Origin: Clostridium collagenovorans DSM 3089
GTDB taxonomy: Bacteria > Bacillota > Clostridia > Clostridiales > Clostridiaceae
Reading direction: 5' to 3'
Assembly (NCBI RefSeq): GCF_900130005.1
Contig: NZ_FQXP01000012.1
Span: 1 to 64,000, forward strand
Length of the DNA stretch: 64,000 bases
Position numbers and translations under genes: made by a program
Shown: positions 54,966 through 64,000 of the stretch, one piece after another
How positions within the stretch are numbered: the first letter of the stretch is position 1
Layout: each line of letters begins with the position of its first letter
Notes under the pieces: model-generated
Database searches by the model: none
Told to the model about the DNA's origin: nothing
What the model saw: the letters and a program-made list of their open reading frames with translations, nothing else

Positions 54966-56768
54966 ATGAAGTTTAATAAGAGAGCCCTTATACTAACGAT
55001 GAGTACGGCATTGATACTTTCAAGTTTACGCCCTTTAATACCTTATGCCGAGCAAGAAATTCCTAATGATAATACTATGTTAAATACTTCTATAAACACT
55101 GAAATAAACTCTTCAGCAATTCAAGGTGATAAAAATAATTTATCAGAAGTCACTAATACTTCTGGTATAAACTCGAATTCTGAAGATAATAAGGTCTCTA
55201 ATGATAAATTAACTGTTGATAATGTAAGTAATTCAGTTAATAACATCAATGCTTCTACAGCACTTCTCTCAAGATTAGCTGAGCAGCCTTATGTTACTAA
55301 TGTATCTGTAAAGGAAGACTCAACTTTAGATAATTATAAGGGAAGCTTTAGTATTGATGGAAAAGCTAGAATAGGTAATACTGTTTATTTGTCATATAAT
55401 AGTACAAGCCAAGAGCAAGTTATTAATGAAAATATAGATTTTAAATTCTCTGTAGAAAGTACAGTAAAGGATTTCACTATTGAATTATATTCAAAGGATA
55501 GTTATGGTAAATCCTCTGATAAAACAATTATAGAAGTCAAAAACGGTGCTAGCACTATAATCAAAAATGGTACTACTCCAACTTCTAATACTTTACCAAG
55601 CATAGATGCTAAGGATATTTCTTTATCTCTTAATGACAAATTCGATGCTATGAACTCTGTCTTTGCTTATGACAAGGAAGATGGAGAATTAACAACCAAA
55701 TTGGAAGTATTGAGTAATAGTGTAGATACTTCTAAAGCAGGTACTTATAAAGTATCTTATAAGATAACTGATAGCGATGGAAATATAACCTTAAAAGATA
55801 TAAATGTTACTGTACAAGGCAAAGCAAATGTAAAGCCTATTATAATAGCAACTGATTTAACCTTTGACCTTTTTGATAAGTTCTTTGCTATAGACTATGC
55901 AACTGCAATAGATGAAGAGGATGGAGATTTAACTGATAAAATAGAAGTTCTAGAAACCACTGTTAACACAGCTAAATCTGGTGTTTATAAAGTTGTATAT
56001 AGTGTAACAGATTCTGCTGGAGCTACAACTACCAAAACTATTTCTGTTACAGTTACAAATAAACTGAGCGATCCTAATACAAATCCTGTATTAATCCTTG
56101 CTTATCCTGAAATAACCTTAGGTTCAAATTTTAATCCTATGGATTATGTAGCAGCTTGGGATAAGGAAGATGGTGATATAACTAAATTAATAGATATATT
56201 AGAAAATACAGTTGATACAAGTAAAGTAGGGGTTTATAATGTTACCTACCAAATCATAGATAATGATGGTGGCGCTGCTGTAGCTGATATGCCAGTTTCT
56301 GTAGTAGATCCCAATGATAACTCTGGGAACCTTGATTCTAAAAACGAGAATGCTTCACCTACTATAACACTGACTCAAACTCATATACTTTTAGGGGATA
56401 CCTTTGATCCACTATCAATTGTCAGTGCTTATGATGAAGAGGATGGAGATTTAACTGATAAAATACAAGTAATTGAAAATACAGTCATTCCAACTAAAGA
56501 AGGAGTTTACAAGATTGTTTATAAGGTAACCGATAGCCAAGGTGCTAGTACTGTAGAACAGGTTACCCTAACAGTAACTAGAACACAATCTCCTGTAGAT
56601 GTTGTTAATACTAATTCACCAACACCTAAAGATACCACTACTGAGAGTAACACATCTACTGCTGCTCCTGTTACTGGTGATCCTACTTCCTTAGGCTATC
56701 TTGGATTAATGTTAGGTTCATTAGGAATTATAGTTGCTGGAAAACCATCTAAGAAAGATAAGGAATAA
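54966..56768 (+). CDS. Cell-surface protein with four DUF5011-type repeats and a sorting signal
   Basis: A secreted 600-residue protein. The signal peptide is RALILTMSTALILSSLRPLI, with cleavage near YAE. A Ser/Asn/Thr-rich region covers about 30-100, followed by a beta-rich module (about 105-195). Four tandem Ig-like repeats of about 70-90 residues begin near 210, 292, 375 and 465; each has DKEDGELTTKLEVL-like and GTYKVSYKITDSDGN-like strands. The tail has AAPVTGD, a hydrophobic helix and KPSKKDKE, a non-LP sorting signal. ATG 54966 follows AGGAGG. It is probably a wall-linked structural or ligand-binding protein; the ligand is unknown. Confidence 0.88.
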   Translation: MKFNKRALILTMSTALILSSLRPLIPYAEQEIPNDNTMLNTSINTEINSSAIQGDKNNLSEVTNTSGINSNSEDNKVSNDKLTVDNVSNSVNNINASTALLSRLAEQPYVTNVSVKEDSTLDNYKGSFSIDGKARIGNTVYLSYNSTSQEQVINENIDFKFSVESTVKDFTIELYSKDSYGKSSDKTIIEVKNGASTIIKNGTTPTSNTLPSIDAKDISLSLNDKFDAMNSVFAYDKEDGELTTKLEVLSNSVDTSKAGTYKVSYKITDSDGNITLKDINVTVQGKANVKPIIIATDLTFDLFDKFFAIDYATAIDEEDGDLTDKIEVLETTVNTAKSGVYKVVYSVTDSAGATTTKTISVTVTNKLSDPNTNPVLILAYPEITLGSNFNPMDYVAAWDKEDGDITKLIDILENTVDTSKVGVYNVTYQIIDNDGGAAVADMPVSVVDPNDNSGNLDSKNENASPTITLTQTHILLGDTFDPLSIVSAYDEEDGDLTDKIQVIENTVIPTKEGVYKIVYKVTDSQGASTVEQVTLTVTRTQSPVDVVNTNSPTPKDTTTESNTSTAAPVTGDPTSLGYLGLMLGSLGIIVAGKPSKKDKE

Positions 56769-56820
56769 TTTAATAAGCTTTATATAATAATTTATTGTAT
56801 AAATATTATCCCCAATAGTT

Positions 56821-56867
56821 AAAAGGGCTACTATACTAAATGTTCTCTCCAGTATAGTAGCCTTTTT
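56821..56867. terminator. Bidirectional terminator between convergent genes
   Basis: GGGCTACTATACT / AGTATAGTAGCC stem with A-run and T-run on the two sides. It serves the DUF5011 protein gene on the plus strand and comB on the minus strand. Confidence 0.88.
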
Positions 56868-56879
56868 ACTTATTAATTT

Positions 56880-57596
56880 TTAAATAACTATTCTATCCTT
56901 ATTATACCTAGGCACTATATCTGTTATATCCTTTTTAGTACAATAAACTAAATCATCATTATATCCTAGTTCAATCATTCTCTTATAATGCTTTGCACTC
57001 TTAAGGAATTCATTTATATCCTTATTATTTCTATATAAATATAAAGCTGTGTATGCAATGTCTGAAAGCTCAACCTTATCTTCACCCAAAGTATCACATA
57101 AACAATCTGTTATATATCCTCCACATATGAAGTCATCCATAGAGAATTGTCCTGCTGTTCCTGCATTAACAATAATTACATCTCTGTTAAGCTTTATAAG
57201 TTCCTTTGCTACAGCCTTTGCATTTATCATAGCCCCTATTAAAATATCACTAGCATTAGTACTTCCCTTAATAGCCCTCGTTCCATTACTTGTAGTCATT
57301 ATAACAGTCTTATCCTTAATTAAATCCTTAGTATACTCTAAAGGAGAATTAGAACAGTTAAAGCCCTCTATCTTTAAAGCATTTCTCTCTCCGCCTAATA
57401 TAACATCATTATCCATGCTTTCACCAATAGCCTTAGCTTCCTCAATAGAAGTAACAGCAATAACATCCTTACATCCATTAATAAATGCAGTTACAATAAC
57501 CGAAGTAGCTCTAAGCATATCAATAACCACAACTGTCTTATCTTTTAACTTGTCACTCATAATATAATCTGCTGAAATAACAACATCAATTTTCAT
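56880..57596 (-). CDS. comB: 2-phosphosulfolactate phosphatase, ComB family
   Basis: Hydrolyses 2-phosphosulfolactate to sulfolactate, a step of coenzyme M synthesis in archaea. Conserved stretches are VVIDMLRATSVIVTAF, ILGGERNALKIEGFN, MTTSNGTRAIKG and VNAGTAGQFSMDDFICGGYI. I start it at ATG 57596, which follows GGGGGATTATTAT, giving 238 residues; the frame extends 23 codons further without family similarity. No comA or sulfolactate dehydrogenase lies nearby. In spore-forming Bacillus the homologue belongs to the route that makes spore sulfolactate, which would fit this organism, but that is inference. Confidence 0.9.
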   Translation of the reverse strand: MKIDVVISADYIMSDKLKDKTVVVIDMLRATSVIVTAFINGCKDVIAVTSIEEAKAIGESMDNDVILGGERNALKIEGFNCSNSPLEYTKDLIKDKTVIMTTSNGTRAIKGSTNASDILIGAMINAKAVAKELIKLNRDVIIVNAGTAGQFSMDDFICGGYITDCLCDTLGEDKVELSDIAYTALYLYRNNKDINEFLKSAKHYKRMIELGYNDDLVYCTKKDITDIVPRYNKDRIVI

Positions 57597-57870
57597 ATAA
57601 TAATCCCCCTTGTATAATGTAATTATAACATTAAATAGAAAACTATCTATATTTCTTACAAACATTACAACTTAATTCTTTTTTATTAAAGAAACGTAAG
57701 ATAGCTCTTCAAACTCCTACTTTTCTTTGATAATACTCAACTTTAAATACCTCAAAATCATTACTAAAATATCTATTTTGTAATATTAAAAATCACCTAT
57801 GATATCTTAGATAATTTTTAGCATTCCAATATAAGTCTATAAACTAAATGAAGTTTACTTAATAAAATAT

Positions 57871-58803
57871 TTATAAAGATATAAAGTTCTTTCCTTGATA
57901 TAAATCCTCATTCTTCATTTTATCATCTATAGCATTTAATACTTCCCACTTTTTAAGGCTCCACATAGGGCCTATAAGTAAACTTCTAGGTGCATCACCT
58001 GTTAGTCTATGTATAACCATATCCTCTGGTAATCTCGTAACAGCCTCACAAATTAAGTCTACATACTCGTCTTGGCTCATAAACTTAAGCTTGCCACTGT
58101 TATATAAATTCACCATTGGAGTATCCTCCATTAAATGAAGAAGATGCATCTTAATTCCTTGCGCTCCAACATGAGCTAAGTAATCAATAGTGTCTAGCAT
58201 TTCTTTTTTCTCTTCTCCTGGAAGCCCAAATATGCAATGTCCTACTACATCTATATTTCTAGCTCTTAAATTCTTTACAGCCTCTGTAAAGGTTTCCGTA
58301 TCATAGCCTCTATTTATAAGTCTACCTGTTGTATCATTAGAGGTTTGAAGTCCTAACTCTACCCATACATATAATTTCTTACTGTACTCCTCTAGTAAAT
58401 CTAAAACATCCTCATCTAAACAGTCTGGTCTAGTAGCAATAGCAAGAGCCACTACCCCCTCTTCCTTCACTGCCTCATCATACTTTTCTCTTAATACTTC
58501 CACAGGAGCATAAGTATTAGTGTATGCTTGGAAATAAGCTATATACTTATCGCCCTTCCACTTCTTATTCATCATATTCTTAATATCTAAGAATTGACTT
58601 CCTATAGAAAAGTTTCTGTCTCCTGCAAAATCTCCTGAACCTCTTTCACTACAGAATATACATCCACCCTTGCTTACCTTACCATCTCTATTAGGACAAC
58701 TAAATCCCGCATCTAAAGATATTTTAAATACCTTATCTCCAAATTTATTTCTTAAAAAGTAATTTAAACTATGGTATCTTTTATCTCCCCACATTGTTGT
58801 CAT
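57871..58803 (-). CDS. Radical SAM protein of the YhcC/TIGR01212 family
   Basis: The cluster-binding cysteines are in FSCPNRDGKVSKGGCIFCSE, with the wider CX(10-11)CxxC spacing typical of this family. The TIM-barrel continues with YIAYFQAYTNTYAPVEVL, IATRPDCLDEDVLDLL, WVELGLQTSNDTTGRLINRG and HCIFGLPGEEKKEMLDTI. 310 residues, normal. ATG 58803 has AGGATGG upstream. The reaction is not established; relatives are Elp3-like in the barrel. Single gene, no obvious partner. Confidence 0.9.
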   Translation of the reverse strand: MTTMWGDKRYHSLNYFLRNKFGDKVFKISLDAGFSCPNRDGKVSKGGCIFCSERGSGDFAGDRNFSIGSQFLDIKNMMNKKWKGDKYIAYFQAYTNTYAPVEVLREKYDEAVKEEGVVALAIATRPDCLDEDVLDLLEEYSKKLYVWVELGLQTSNDTTGRLINRGYDTETFTEAVKNLRARNIDVVGHCIFGLPGEEKKEMLDTIDYLAHVGAQGIKMHLLHLMEDTPMVNLYNSGKLKFMSQDEYVDLICEAVTRLPEDMVIHRLTGDAPRSLLIGPMWSLKKWEVLNAIDDKMKNEDLYQGKNFISL

Positions 58804-59031
58804 ACTTCTTCACCATCCTTTGAATATCTCGTGCATATCTAATTACCTACACTATACTCCTTTAAACATCTATAATATTATACCACAATGAACAAAATCT
58901 CATCTCTAGTTATAGAAGTATAAGAATTAAGTTACAATCATAATTAAAAATATTTTTATAGTTTACTCATTATTTAGGAACTTTCTTAATATGTATTTAC
59001 TATATAGAAATTTTATAGGAGGTAACTTAAC

Positions 59032-60105
59032 TTGAAGAAAAACTTTTCTATGGTATTAAAGCTGGCAGCTGTATTCATAGGAACATTAGTTGGTGCTGGA
59101 CTTGCATCAGGACAAGAAATAACCCAATTTTTCACTACATATGGTGCAAAAGGATTTATCGGAATTGTTCTTTGTTGTATATTATACATACCAGTGTGTT
59201 CTATGATAGTAGTAATAAGTAATAAATATAACCTTAAGTCCTATACAGGGCTTATACAGTTAGTTAGCCCAGGACCCCTAGGTAAACTAACAACTATATT
59301 CATGAGTTTATTCCTTGTAAGCTCATCAGCTATTATACTAGCTGGAAGTGGAGCCTTACTTCATCAATACTTTGGAGTTCCAAAGTGGATCGGAATTATA
59401 ATAATGACATCCGTTGCTTTATTCACCTTACTTAAGGGTAGTAGCGGACTTATAACTATAAACTCATTTATAGTGCCATCATTAATAACCGTTATAACAA
59501 CAATCTTTGTATTATATTTAGTATTCTGCAAAGACATGGTTACGCTTGAAAATATAAAAGCTCTGCCAATTACTAAACAAACAATAGTCCCTGGACAATG
59601 GTTTGTTTCTGCGCTACTTTATGGAGGCTTCAACATACTTTGCTGTAGTGGTGTTCTAGTGCCTTTAAGCTCCGAAATTAAAAATAACAAAGTTTTAAAT
59701 AGCGGAATATTCTTAGGTGCAATAGGACTTACCATTCTATGTATGATGATTAATTTAATGCTTGGTTTAAACATACCATTTATCTTCAAATATGACATAC
59801 CACTTTTATATGTAGCTCAAAGATTTATTGGTGTAGTGCAGATAGCTTTACTTATGATAATCTGGTGTGAAATGTTCTCAACAGAGGTATCAGATATATA
59901 CAGCTTAGGTAAAACTATAGAACAAAAATTCAATATACCTTATAAAAAGGGTATATTCTTAGTTTACTGTTTATCAATTCCTATTTCACAAATAGGCTTT
60001 AAAGAATTAATAAGTGTACTTTATCCTTGTTTCGGTGTAATAAGTTTAATCTTCGTAGCACAAATAGTTATGTTCTACAGAAAGAACTGCAAAGGCCGTA
60101 GATAG
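59032..60105 (+). CDS. YkvI-type membrane protein
   Basis: Polytopic membrane protein with about ten helices in 357 residues. It begins KLAAVFIGTLVGAGLASGQE, a glycine-rich first helix broken as in LeuT-fold transporters, then ITQFFTTYGAKGFIGIVLCC. It belongs to the YkvI family of uncharacterised transport-like proteins. The start is TTG 59032 after a strong AGGAGGT site. It is not in a clear operon. The substrate is unknown. Confidence 0.82.
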   Translation: MKKNFSMVLKLAAVFIGTLVGAGLASGQEITQFFTTYGAKGFIGIVLCCILYIPVCSMIVVISNKYNLKSYTGLIQLVSPGPLGKLTTIFMSLFLVSSSAIILAGSGALLHQYFGVPKWIGIIIMTSVALFTLLKGSSGLITINSFIVPSLITVITTIFVLYLVFCKDMVTLENIKALPITKQTIVPGQWFVSALLYGGFNILCCSGVLVPLSSEIKNNKVLNSGIFLGAIGLTILCMMINLMLGLNIPFIFKYDIPLLYVAQRFIGVVQIALLMIIWCEMFSTEVSDIYSLGKTIEQKFNIPYKKGIFLVYCLSIPISQIGFKELISVLYPCFGVISLIFVAQIVMFYRKNCKGRR

Positions 60106-60993
60106 TAGAAATTTATACACTTTGCAATATTAAAACTACATTAATCAAACTTCACTTGATATTCAAATTTTAAATTTGAAGTTATCATTGTACGTCAAAA
60201 TTACTTGCTGCAAGGAAGATATATAAGTTCTAATTAATAACTAGCTTTATTCTATAATTAATGTTAAATCTAAATAGAATAGAGCTTTGTTATTTAAATA
60301 ATCTTATAATTAATTCACAATTATACACTTTATTTATCCACAACTATAACAACTTCCTCTCTATAATCTGAATAACTTTCAGTAACTTTAACTTTCATCT
60401 TTTCTCTTATATATCTTTAATCGCAAAGATTATTATTTATAACATTAATAGACCATATCTAAATAACTTAATAGTATGCTCATAATCTTATATCTCACTT
60501 ACCTTTTATTTCAGTTTTTAAACCTGTAAATAACATAATCGTATTCTTACAATTAGTTAACTTATAAAACATAGATAGACTGATCCTTGCTCTTAGCCAT
60601 GTATATTAAAGTTACTTTTTCTAGATACACATTTATACTAAGTTTAATATTCCTCTTACATCTATAGTTTTATACTACATCCTCTTTGCACTATTTATTT
60701 TATATTATAATTGTTCAAAATAATAAATAGATTTATAATTTAAATAGACTTCACTTTAGTTATTCACTAAATAAAATAGAACTATATATGTAGGATATTA
60801 ATTACAACATATATAATTAAAGAACTTACTAAAAACTAAAAGTTGATAATGTATTATAGTCTGGAAGCATATAAGAAAGTCTCATTGACTATTTTATGAT
60901 TTGAATGATAAAACTCTTACAAAATAATTATAATTGAAAGTAAGATTCAGTTTATAAAACCTATATTAATATAACTTACGAAAGGAGATTTTG
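60106..60993. other. Intergenic region upstream of the PflA-like gene
   Basis: About 890 AT-rich bases. Short minus-strand open stretches around 60395-60620 (for example MKVKVTESYSDYREEVVIVV) are broken by stops and may be decayed coding DNA. No RNA family recognised. It should carry the promoter of the downstream unit. Confidence 0.35.
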
Positions 60994-61044
60994 GTGAGAT
61001 TACTAGTAACAGTATACCCCTCACTGAATATAAACTATGAATAA
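60994..61044 (+). CDS. Small upstream ORF overlapping the PflA-like gene
   Basis: GTG 60994 has an ideal AGGAG (60983-60987) with a 6-base spacer. It encodes MRLLVTVYPSLNINYE and a TAA at 61042-61044. The TAA overlaps the ATG of the next gene (ATGAATAA, 8-base overlap). The radical SAM gene itself has no Shine-Dalgarno at the right distance. The small ORF therefore most likely serves translational coupling; whether the peptide itself acts is unknown. Confidence 0.5.
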   Translation: MRLLVTVYPSLNINYE

Positions 61045-61978
61045 TGAAGTTTTAGAATTACTAAAAAGTTGTACTACATGTCCCAGGAAATGTAAATCCA
61101 ATAGAGTAGAAAACAAAATAGGTTTCTGTAAATCTACGGATAAAGTAAAGGTTGCTAGAGTATCCTTACATCATTGGGAAGAACCTTGTATCTCTGGTGA
61201 AGAAGGCTCTGGAACAGTGTTTTTCTCTGGTTGTAATCTTAATTGTGTTTTCTGCCAAAATCATGATATAAGTCAAGAAGGTATAGGTGCAGAAATAACC
61301 ATTGAAAGACTTTCAGAGATATTCCTAGAACAGCAAGATAGAGGTGCAAATAATATAAACTTAGTAACTCCTACACACTACGCCCCTCAGATTATAGAAG
61401 CTTTAAAGCTAAGTAAAACTAAAGGATTACAACTACCAGTAGTTTATAATTGTAATGGCTACGAAAGTCTTGAAACCTTAGAGTTACTTAGAGGATATAT
61501 TGATGTCTTTGTACCAGATTTAAAATACTTTAAAGATGAGTATGCCATAAAATACTCAAAGGCACCTAATTACTTTTCTATAGCATCAAAAGCAATAGAA
61601 AAAATGTATTCAATGGTTGGCCCAGTTAAATTTAATGAAAAAGGTATAATAGACAGTGGAGTAATAATACGTCATCTTATGCTTCCTGGTCTATTATTTG
61701 ACTCAAAGAAAGTTATAGACTACATATATAAAACCTTTGGAGATGATGTGTATATAAGTCTAATGAATCAATATACACCTATGTTTAAAGTTGTAAATTG
61801 TGATGAATACTCATCTATAAATAAACCCTTAAATCCTAAACACTATGATAGTTTAATTGATTACTGTTTAGACCTTGGAATTACTAAAGCCTTCATACAG
61901 GATTCTGGTACTAACACAGAAGCCTTTGTTCCAGAGTTTGATTTAAGAGGAGTAGAAAAAAAGCCCTATGACCAATAA
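61037..61978 (+). CDS. Radical SAM protein, pyruvate formate-lyase activase-like
   Basis: The N-terminus has a separate Cys motif, CTTCPRKCKSNR with GFCKS, typical of the YfkAB/AmmeMemo-side PflA-like group. The radical SAM site is SGCNLNCVFCQN at about residues 69-80. The partial barrel continues with INLVTPTHYAPQIIEAL, YNCNGYESLETLELL and FVPDLKYF. 313 residues. It likely activates a glycyl radical enzyme or modifies another protein; no glycyl radical enzyme is in the window. Its ATG overlaps the stop of a 16-residue upstream ORF that carries the only good ribosome-binding site. Confidence 0.88.
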   Translation: MNNEVLELLKSCTTCPRKCKSNRVENKIGFCKSTDKVKVARVSLHHWEEPCISGEEGSGTVFFSGCNLNCVFCQNHDISQEGIGAEITIERLSEIFLEQQDRGANNINLVTPTHYAPQIIEALKLSKTKGLQLPVVYNCNGYESLETLELLRGYIDVFVPDLKYFKDEYAIKYSKAPNYFSIASKAIEKMYSMVGPVKFNEKGIIDSGVIIRHLMLPGLLFDSKKVIDYIYKTFGDDVYISLMNQYTPMFKVVNCDEYSSINKPLNPKHYDSLIDYCLDLGITKAFIQDSGTNTEAFVPEFDLRGVEKKPYDQ

Positions 61979-62007
61979 AGTCATAGGGCTTGACTTATTC
62001 TTTTTGT
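61961..62007 (+). terminator. Terminator enclosing the stop codon of the PflA-like gene
   Basis: AAGCCCTATGAC / GTCATAGGGCTT perfect 12-base-pair stem (61961-61972 with 61980-61991), then GACTTATTCTTTTTG. The TAA stop (61976-61978) is in the loop, so the last codons form the stem. Confidence 0.82.
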
Positions 62008-62374
62008 TATTAATATTATCAACAGAGCTTGAAATTTAAAACTCCTGATATTAAACTCACCATAAATCCTTTGAACTCACTTTCATAAACTTTAAATTCA
62101 CCACTTTATTTCCTTCGTTTAAGTATCTATACTTTATAGCATTACTTATCTTATCTTTTCATTACATATTAAGACCATTTATTTTATCGAGGCTATTTAT
62201 CTTTTATCTTTAAAATTGAGACTTGAGAACTATCTATCTTTTCCCTATTCTCTTTTACTTATCTTTAATTATTGAGGCTATCTATTTCATTGCTACTATT
62301 TATCTTTTATCTTTAAAACTGAAACTAGAGGGCTATTTATCTTTTTTTCTATTCTCTACTAACTTTTATTTATA
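62008..62374. other. Repeat-bearing region downstream of sleC
   Basis: No gene. Two imperfect direct copies of about 60 bases (62192-62253 and 62306-62362), sharing the run CTATTTATCTTTTATCTTTA near the start and CTATTCTCT near the end, about 114 bases apart. No clear terminator for sleC is visible. Confidence 0.4.
62192..62362. repeat. Imperfect direct repeat pair, about 60-base units
   Basis: Unit one 62192-62253, unit two 62306-62362, roughly 80 percent alike by eye. T-rich with scattered ATCTTT motifs, so slippage or an old duplication could have produced it. Confidence 0.45.
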
Positions 62375-63718
62375 TTAAAACAAATCTATAGGGTATTCTA
62401 CAGTTGGAATATCATTTATTCCTGTATAAGGTACATGAGGTGTAAATGTGGCCATACCTACACTTGACCTTAGTTCAGCAATCTTAGTTACTCCAACGTA
62501 TATATCAGAAATAGCATACCATGTAGCATAATCAACTATTCCTGTTTGAGGTAAATTAAATACCTCTTGGAACTTCTTAACTGATTCTTGAGTAGCTGGT
62601 CCATAAACTCCATCTACTTTAACCTTTTTAATAGCTGGATAGTTATCTCCTATCCTGTTTAAATATTGTTGTACAACCCTAACAGGCTCTCCAGAATAAC
62701 CTAACTCTAAGGAGTATCCTGGATAAGATTTAGGAATTCCCTTAACTTCTTCTGCTCTTACAAGTTCTATATCATTTCCATAGAAACTAGTTAAGATTTC
62801 ATAAGGAGGCAACCCATTTTGTCCTAATTCTTGACTTCCCCATTGAGTTAGCCAACCAGGACATTGCACCTGTCTACCATCACAATATTGTGCTAATAAA
62901 GGTTGCTTTTTATTCCATCTCTTAATATAACTAGAGAAAATATCATCTACTACAACACTTATGCTATCAAAAATGTTTCTTCCATAAGTGAAAGCATGGT
63001 CGTATGCAGTTGAGTTAGTTATATCAAAGTTTTTGCCCTTTCCTCTATACCATTCAGTATAAATCCTATTTAAAGTAAAGGATAAAATGCAATAGATATT
63101 AGCTCTTATAGCATTTTCACTCCATGTTGCATATATCTCACAAGAGGCAACATTCTTTACATAGTCTTTAAATCTAACTGTATAGTTTGGAGCATTATTA
63201 TTATTAGGTAACCCTGCATGAACTACCACAAACTCAGGTATTACAGGTTTAGGTAATACCACACTTCCTGATGGTGGAGGTGGAAGTGCCTTATCTGGAT
63301 CCTCAGGTATTTTTCTAGGATATTCACCTAATAATGTATTGGAATTCACCACTATGATTTCATCTTGTCTTGTATCTTTTCTTAAACTCTTCTTAGGCAC
63401 CATATTGCATGGTTGTATTGCTAAGGTATCTGGGAACAATTGAGCACCATCTATAATCAGTGGCTCAAATCCTTCTGCTTCAACCCTAATATTGTATAAG
63501 CTATAGGGATCCATGCTACCTGGTTTTATAGAATTATCTAAGGGTGGTGTAGGTAATTCTATAATTGAAGTCTCTCCATTTGCATTTGAAGTTTCTTTGG
63601 TTTCTATTCTTTGAGCACCAGGTTCTGATTTAGAAGTTACAGTAACCTTGGCACCTTCAATTGGAACATAAGAGCCTTCATTGTAAAGCTGTACTTTCAA
63701 AGTACCAGTATCAGCCAT
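62375..63718 (-). CDS. sleC: Spore cortex-lytic enzyme, SleC type
   Basis: Cortex peptidoglycan hydrolase used in clostridial spore germination; SleC is made as a proenzyme and activated by Csp proteases. The N-terminal 150 residues start MADTGTLKVQLYNEGSYVPI with a carboxypeptidase-regulatory-like fold that corresponds to the SleC propeptide. The SpoIID-like lytic domain follows (about 160-300, VKNVASCEIYATWSENAIRA with the likely catalytic Glu), and a peptidoglycan-binding module near 325-395 (GEPVRVVQQYLNRIGDNYPA and KFQEVFNLPQTGIVDYATWY). 447 residues is close to the known 438. ATG 63718 follows AAAAGGAG. No csp protease gene is in the window. Confidence 0.82.
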   Translation of the reverse strand: MADTGTLKVQLYNEGSYVPIEGAKVTVTSKSEPGAQRIETKETSNANGETSIIELPTPPLDNSIKPGSMDPYSLYNIRVEAEGFEPLIIDGAQLFPDTLAIQPCNMVPKKSLRKDTRQDEIIVVNSNTLLGEYPRKIPEDPDKALPPPPSGSVVLPKPVIPEFVVVHAGLPNNNNAPNYTVRFKDYVKNVASCEIYATWSENAIRANIYCILSFTLNRIYTEWYRGKGKNFDITNSTAYDHAFTYGRNIFDSISVVVDDIFSSYIKRWNKKQPLLAQYCDGRQVQCPGWLTQWGSQELGQNGLPPYEILTSFYGNDIELVRAEEVKGIPKSYPGYSLELGYSGEPVRVVQQYLNRIGDNYPAIKKVKVDGVYGPATQESVKKFQEVFNLPQTGIVDYATWYAISDIYVGVTKIAELRSSVGMATFTPHVPYTGINDIPTVEYPIDLF

Positions 63719-64000
63719 ATTAAAACTCCTTTTAAACTTGATTCCTTATTATACTATGATTTTTAAAGTGCATTTGATACAAATTATGGTATTTATTTAA
63801 AAGTATAGTGCCTTAAATTATGCTTCTTAAATACTTCTTATTTGTTTTAAAAGTTGGATTATAAGTAGATTGCTAAAAATCTTACCTCAATTTTCATACT
63901 GATATAAATGTTTTTATTTTGATTAACCATTATCAATAATTTATAATCATACAAAATAATATCGCACTAAGTAATCTACATAAAACATAATAACCTTATA
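63719..64000. other. Region upstream of sleC to the right edge
   Basis: AT-rich, no gene recognised. It should carry the sleC promoter, expected to be a mother-cell sporulation promoter, which I cannot pinpoint. Confidence 0.35.

Noticed and set aside
60395..60620. Decayed LytTR-like gene in the gap before the PflA-like gene
   Set aside because: The open stretches are only about 20 codons each, lie in an order that does not fit one gene, and carry several stops; too weak to call.

Overview
The window is AT-rich DNA from a spore-forming, low-GC Firmicute, most likely Clostridium sensu stricto. The pointers are spoIIE, spoVG, spoVT, spoVB, yabP/yabQ and a SleC-type cortex-lytic enzyme, together with fhs, a [FeFe]-hydrogenase-like protein, rubrerythrin and several radical SAM enzymes of anaerobic metabolism. 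No species can be named from the sequence alone.

Layout. Positions 1-1765 hold the 5' part of a secreted repeat protein that runs off the left edge. From 2199 to 44775 nearly every gene is on the minus strand. Read from right to left, the order is purR, spoVG, glmU, prs, pth, mfd, prsA, spoVT, spoVB, mazG(yabN), hup, rqcP(yabO), yabP, yabQ, divIC, S1 protein (yabR), tRNA-Met, spoIIE, tilS, hpt, ftsH, fhs, coaX, dusB, greA, lysS. This is the conserved purR-to-lysS block near the origin that is familiar from Bacillus subtilis. It links nucleotide salvage and PRPP synthesis, cell-wall precursor synthesis, division, ribosome rescue and tRNA modification with sporulation.

Smaller lineage-specific insertions interrupt the block: (i) a catalytically dead HtrA-like protein with an OmpR-type two-component pair (34410-37766); (ii) rubrerythrin and mscL with a decayed group II intron between them (38462-40005); (iii) an orphan LytTR regulator, a class B sortase, a MATE exporter and two duplicated tRNA-Leu/tRNA-fMet operons (17104-21316).

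From 45983 rightwards most genes are on the plus strand: murC, an LPQTG surface protein with a MucBP domain, tRNA-Pro, a hydrogenase-like protein, a YfcE phosphodiesterase with a HAD phosphatase, a DUF5011-type surface protein, a YkvI-type membrane protein and a PflA-like radical SAM enzyme. comB, a YhcC-type radical SAM gene and sleC are on the minus strand.

The least ordinary items are: a 257-base group II (IIC-like) intron relic sitting directly behind the mscL terminator, with a changed catalytic triad; a tRNA-Met gene with perfect promoter and terminator whose acceptor strands do not pair; a shared hairpin leader in front of three tRNA units; the HtrA-like protein that has lost all three catalytic residues; a 16-residue upstream ORF overlapping the start of the PflA-like gene; and a PurR-type inverted repeat upstream of purR. 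I did not find an obviously new multi-gene system.
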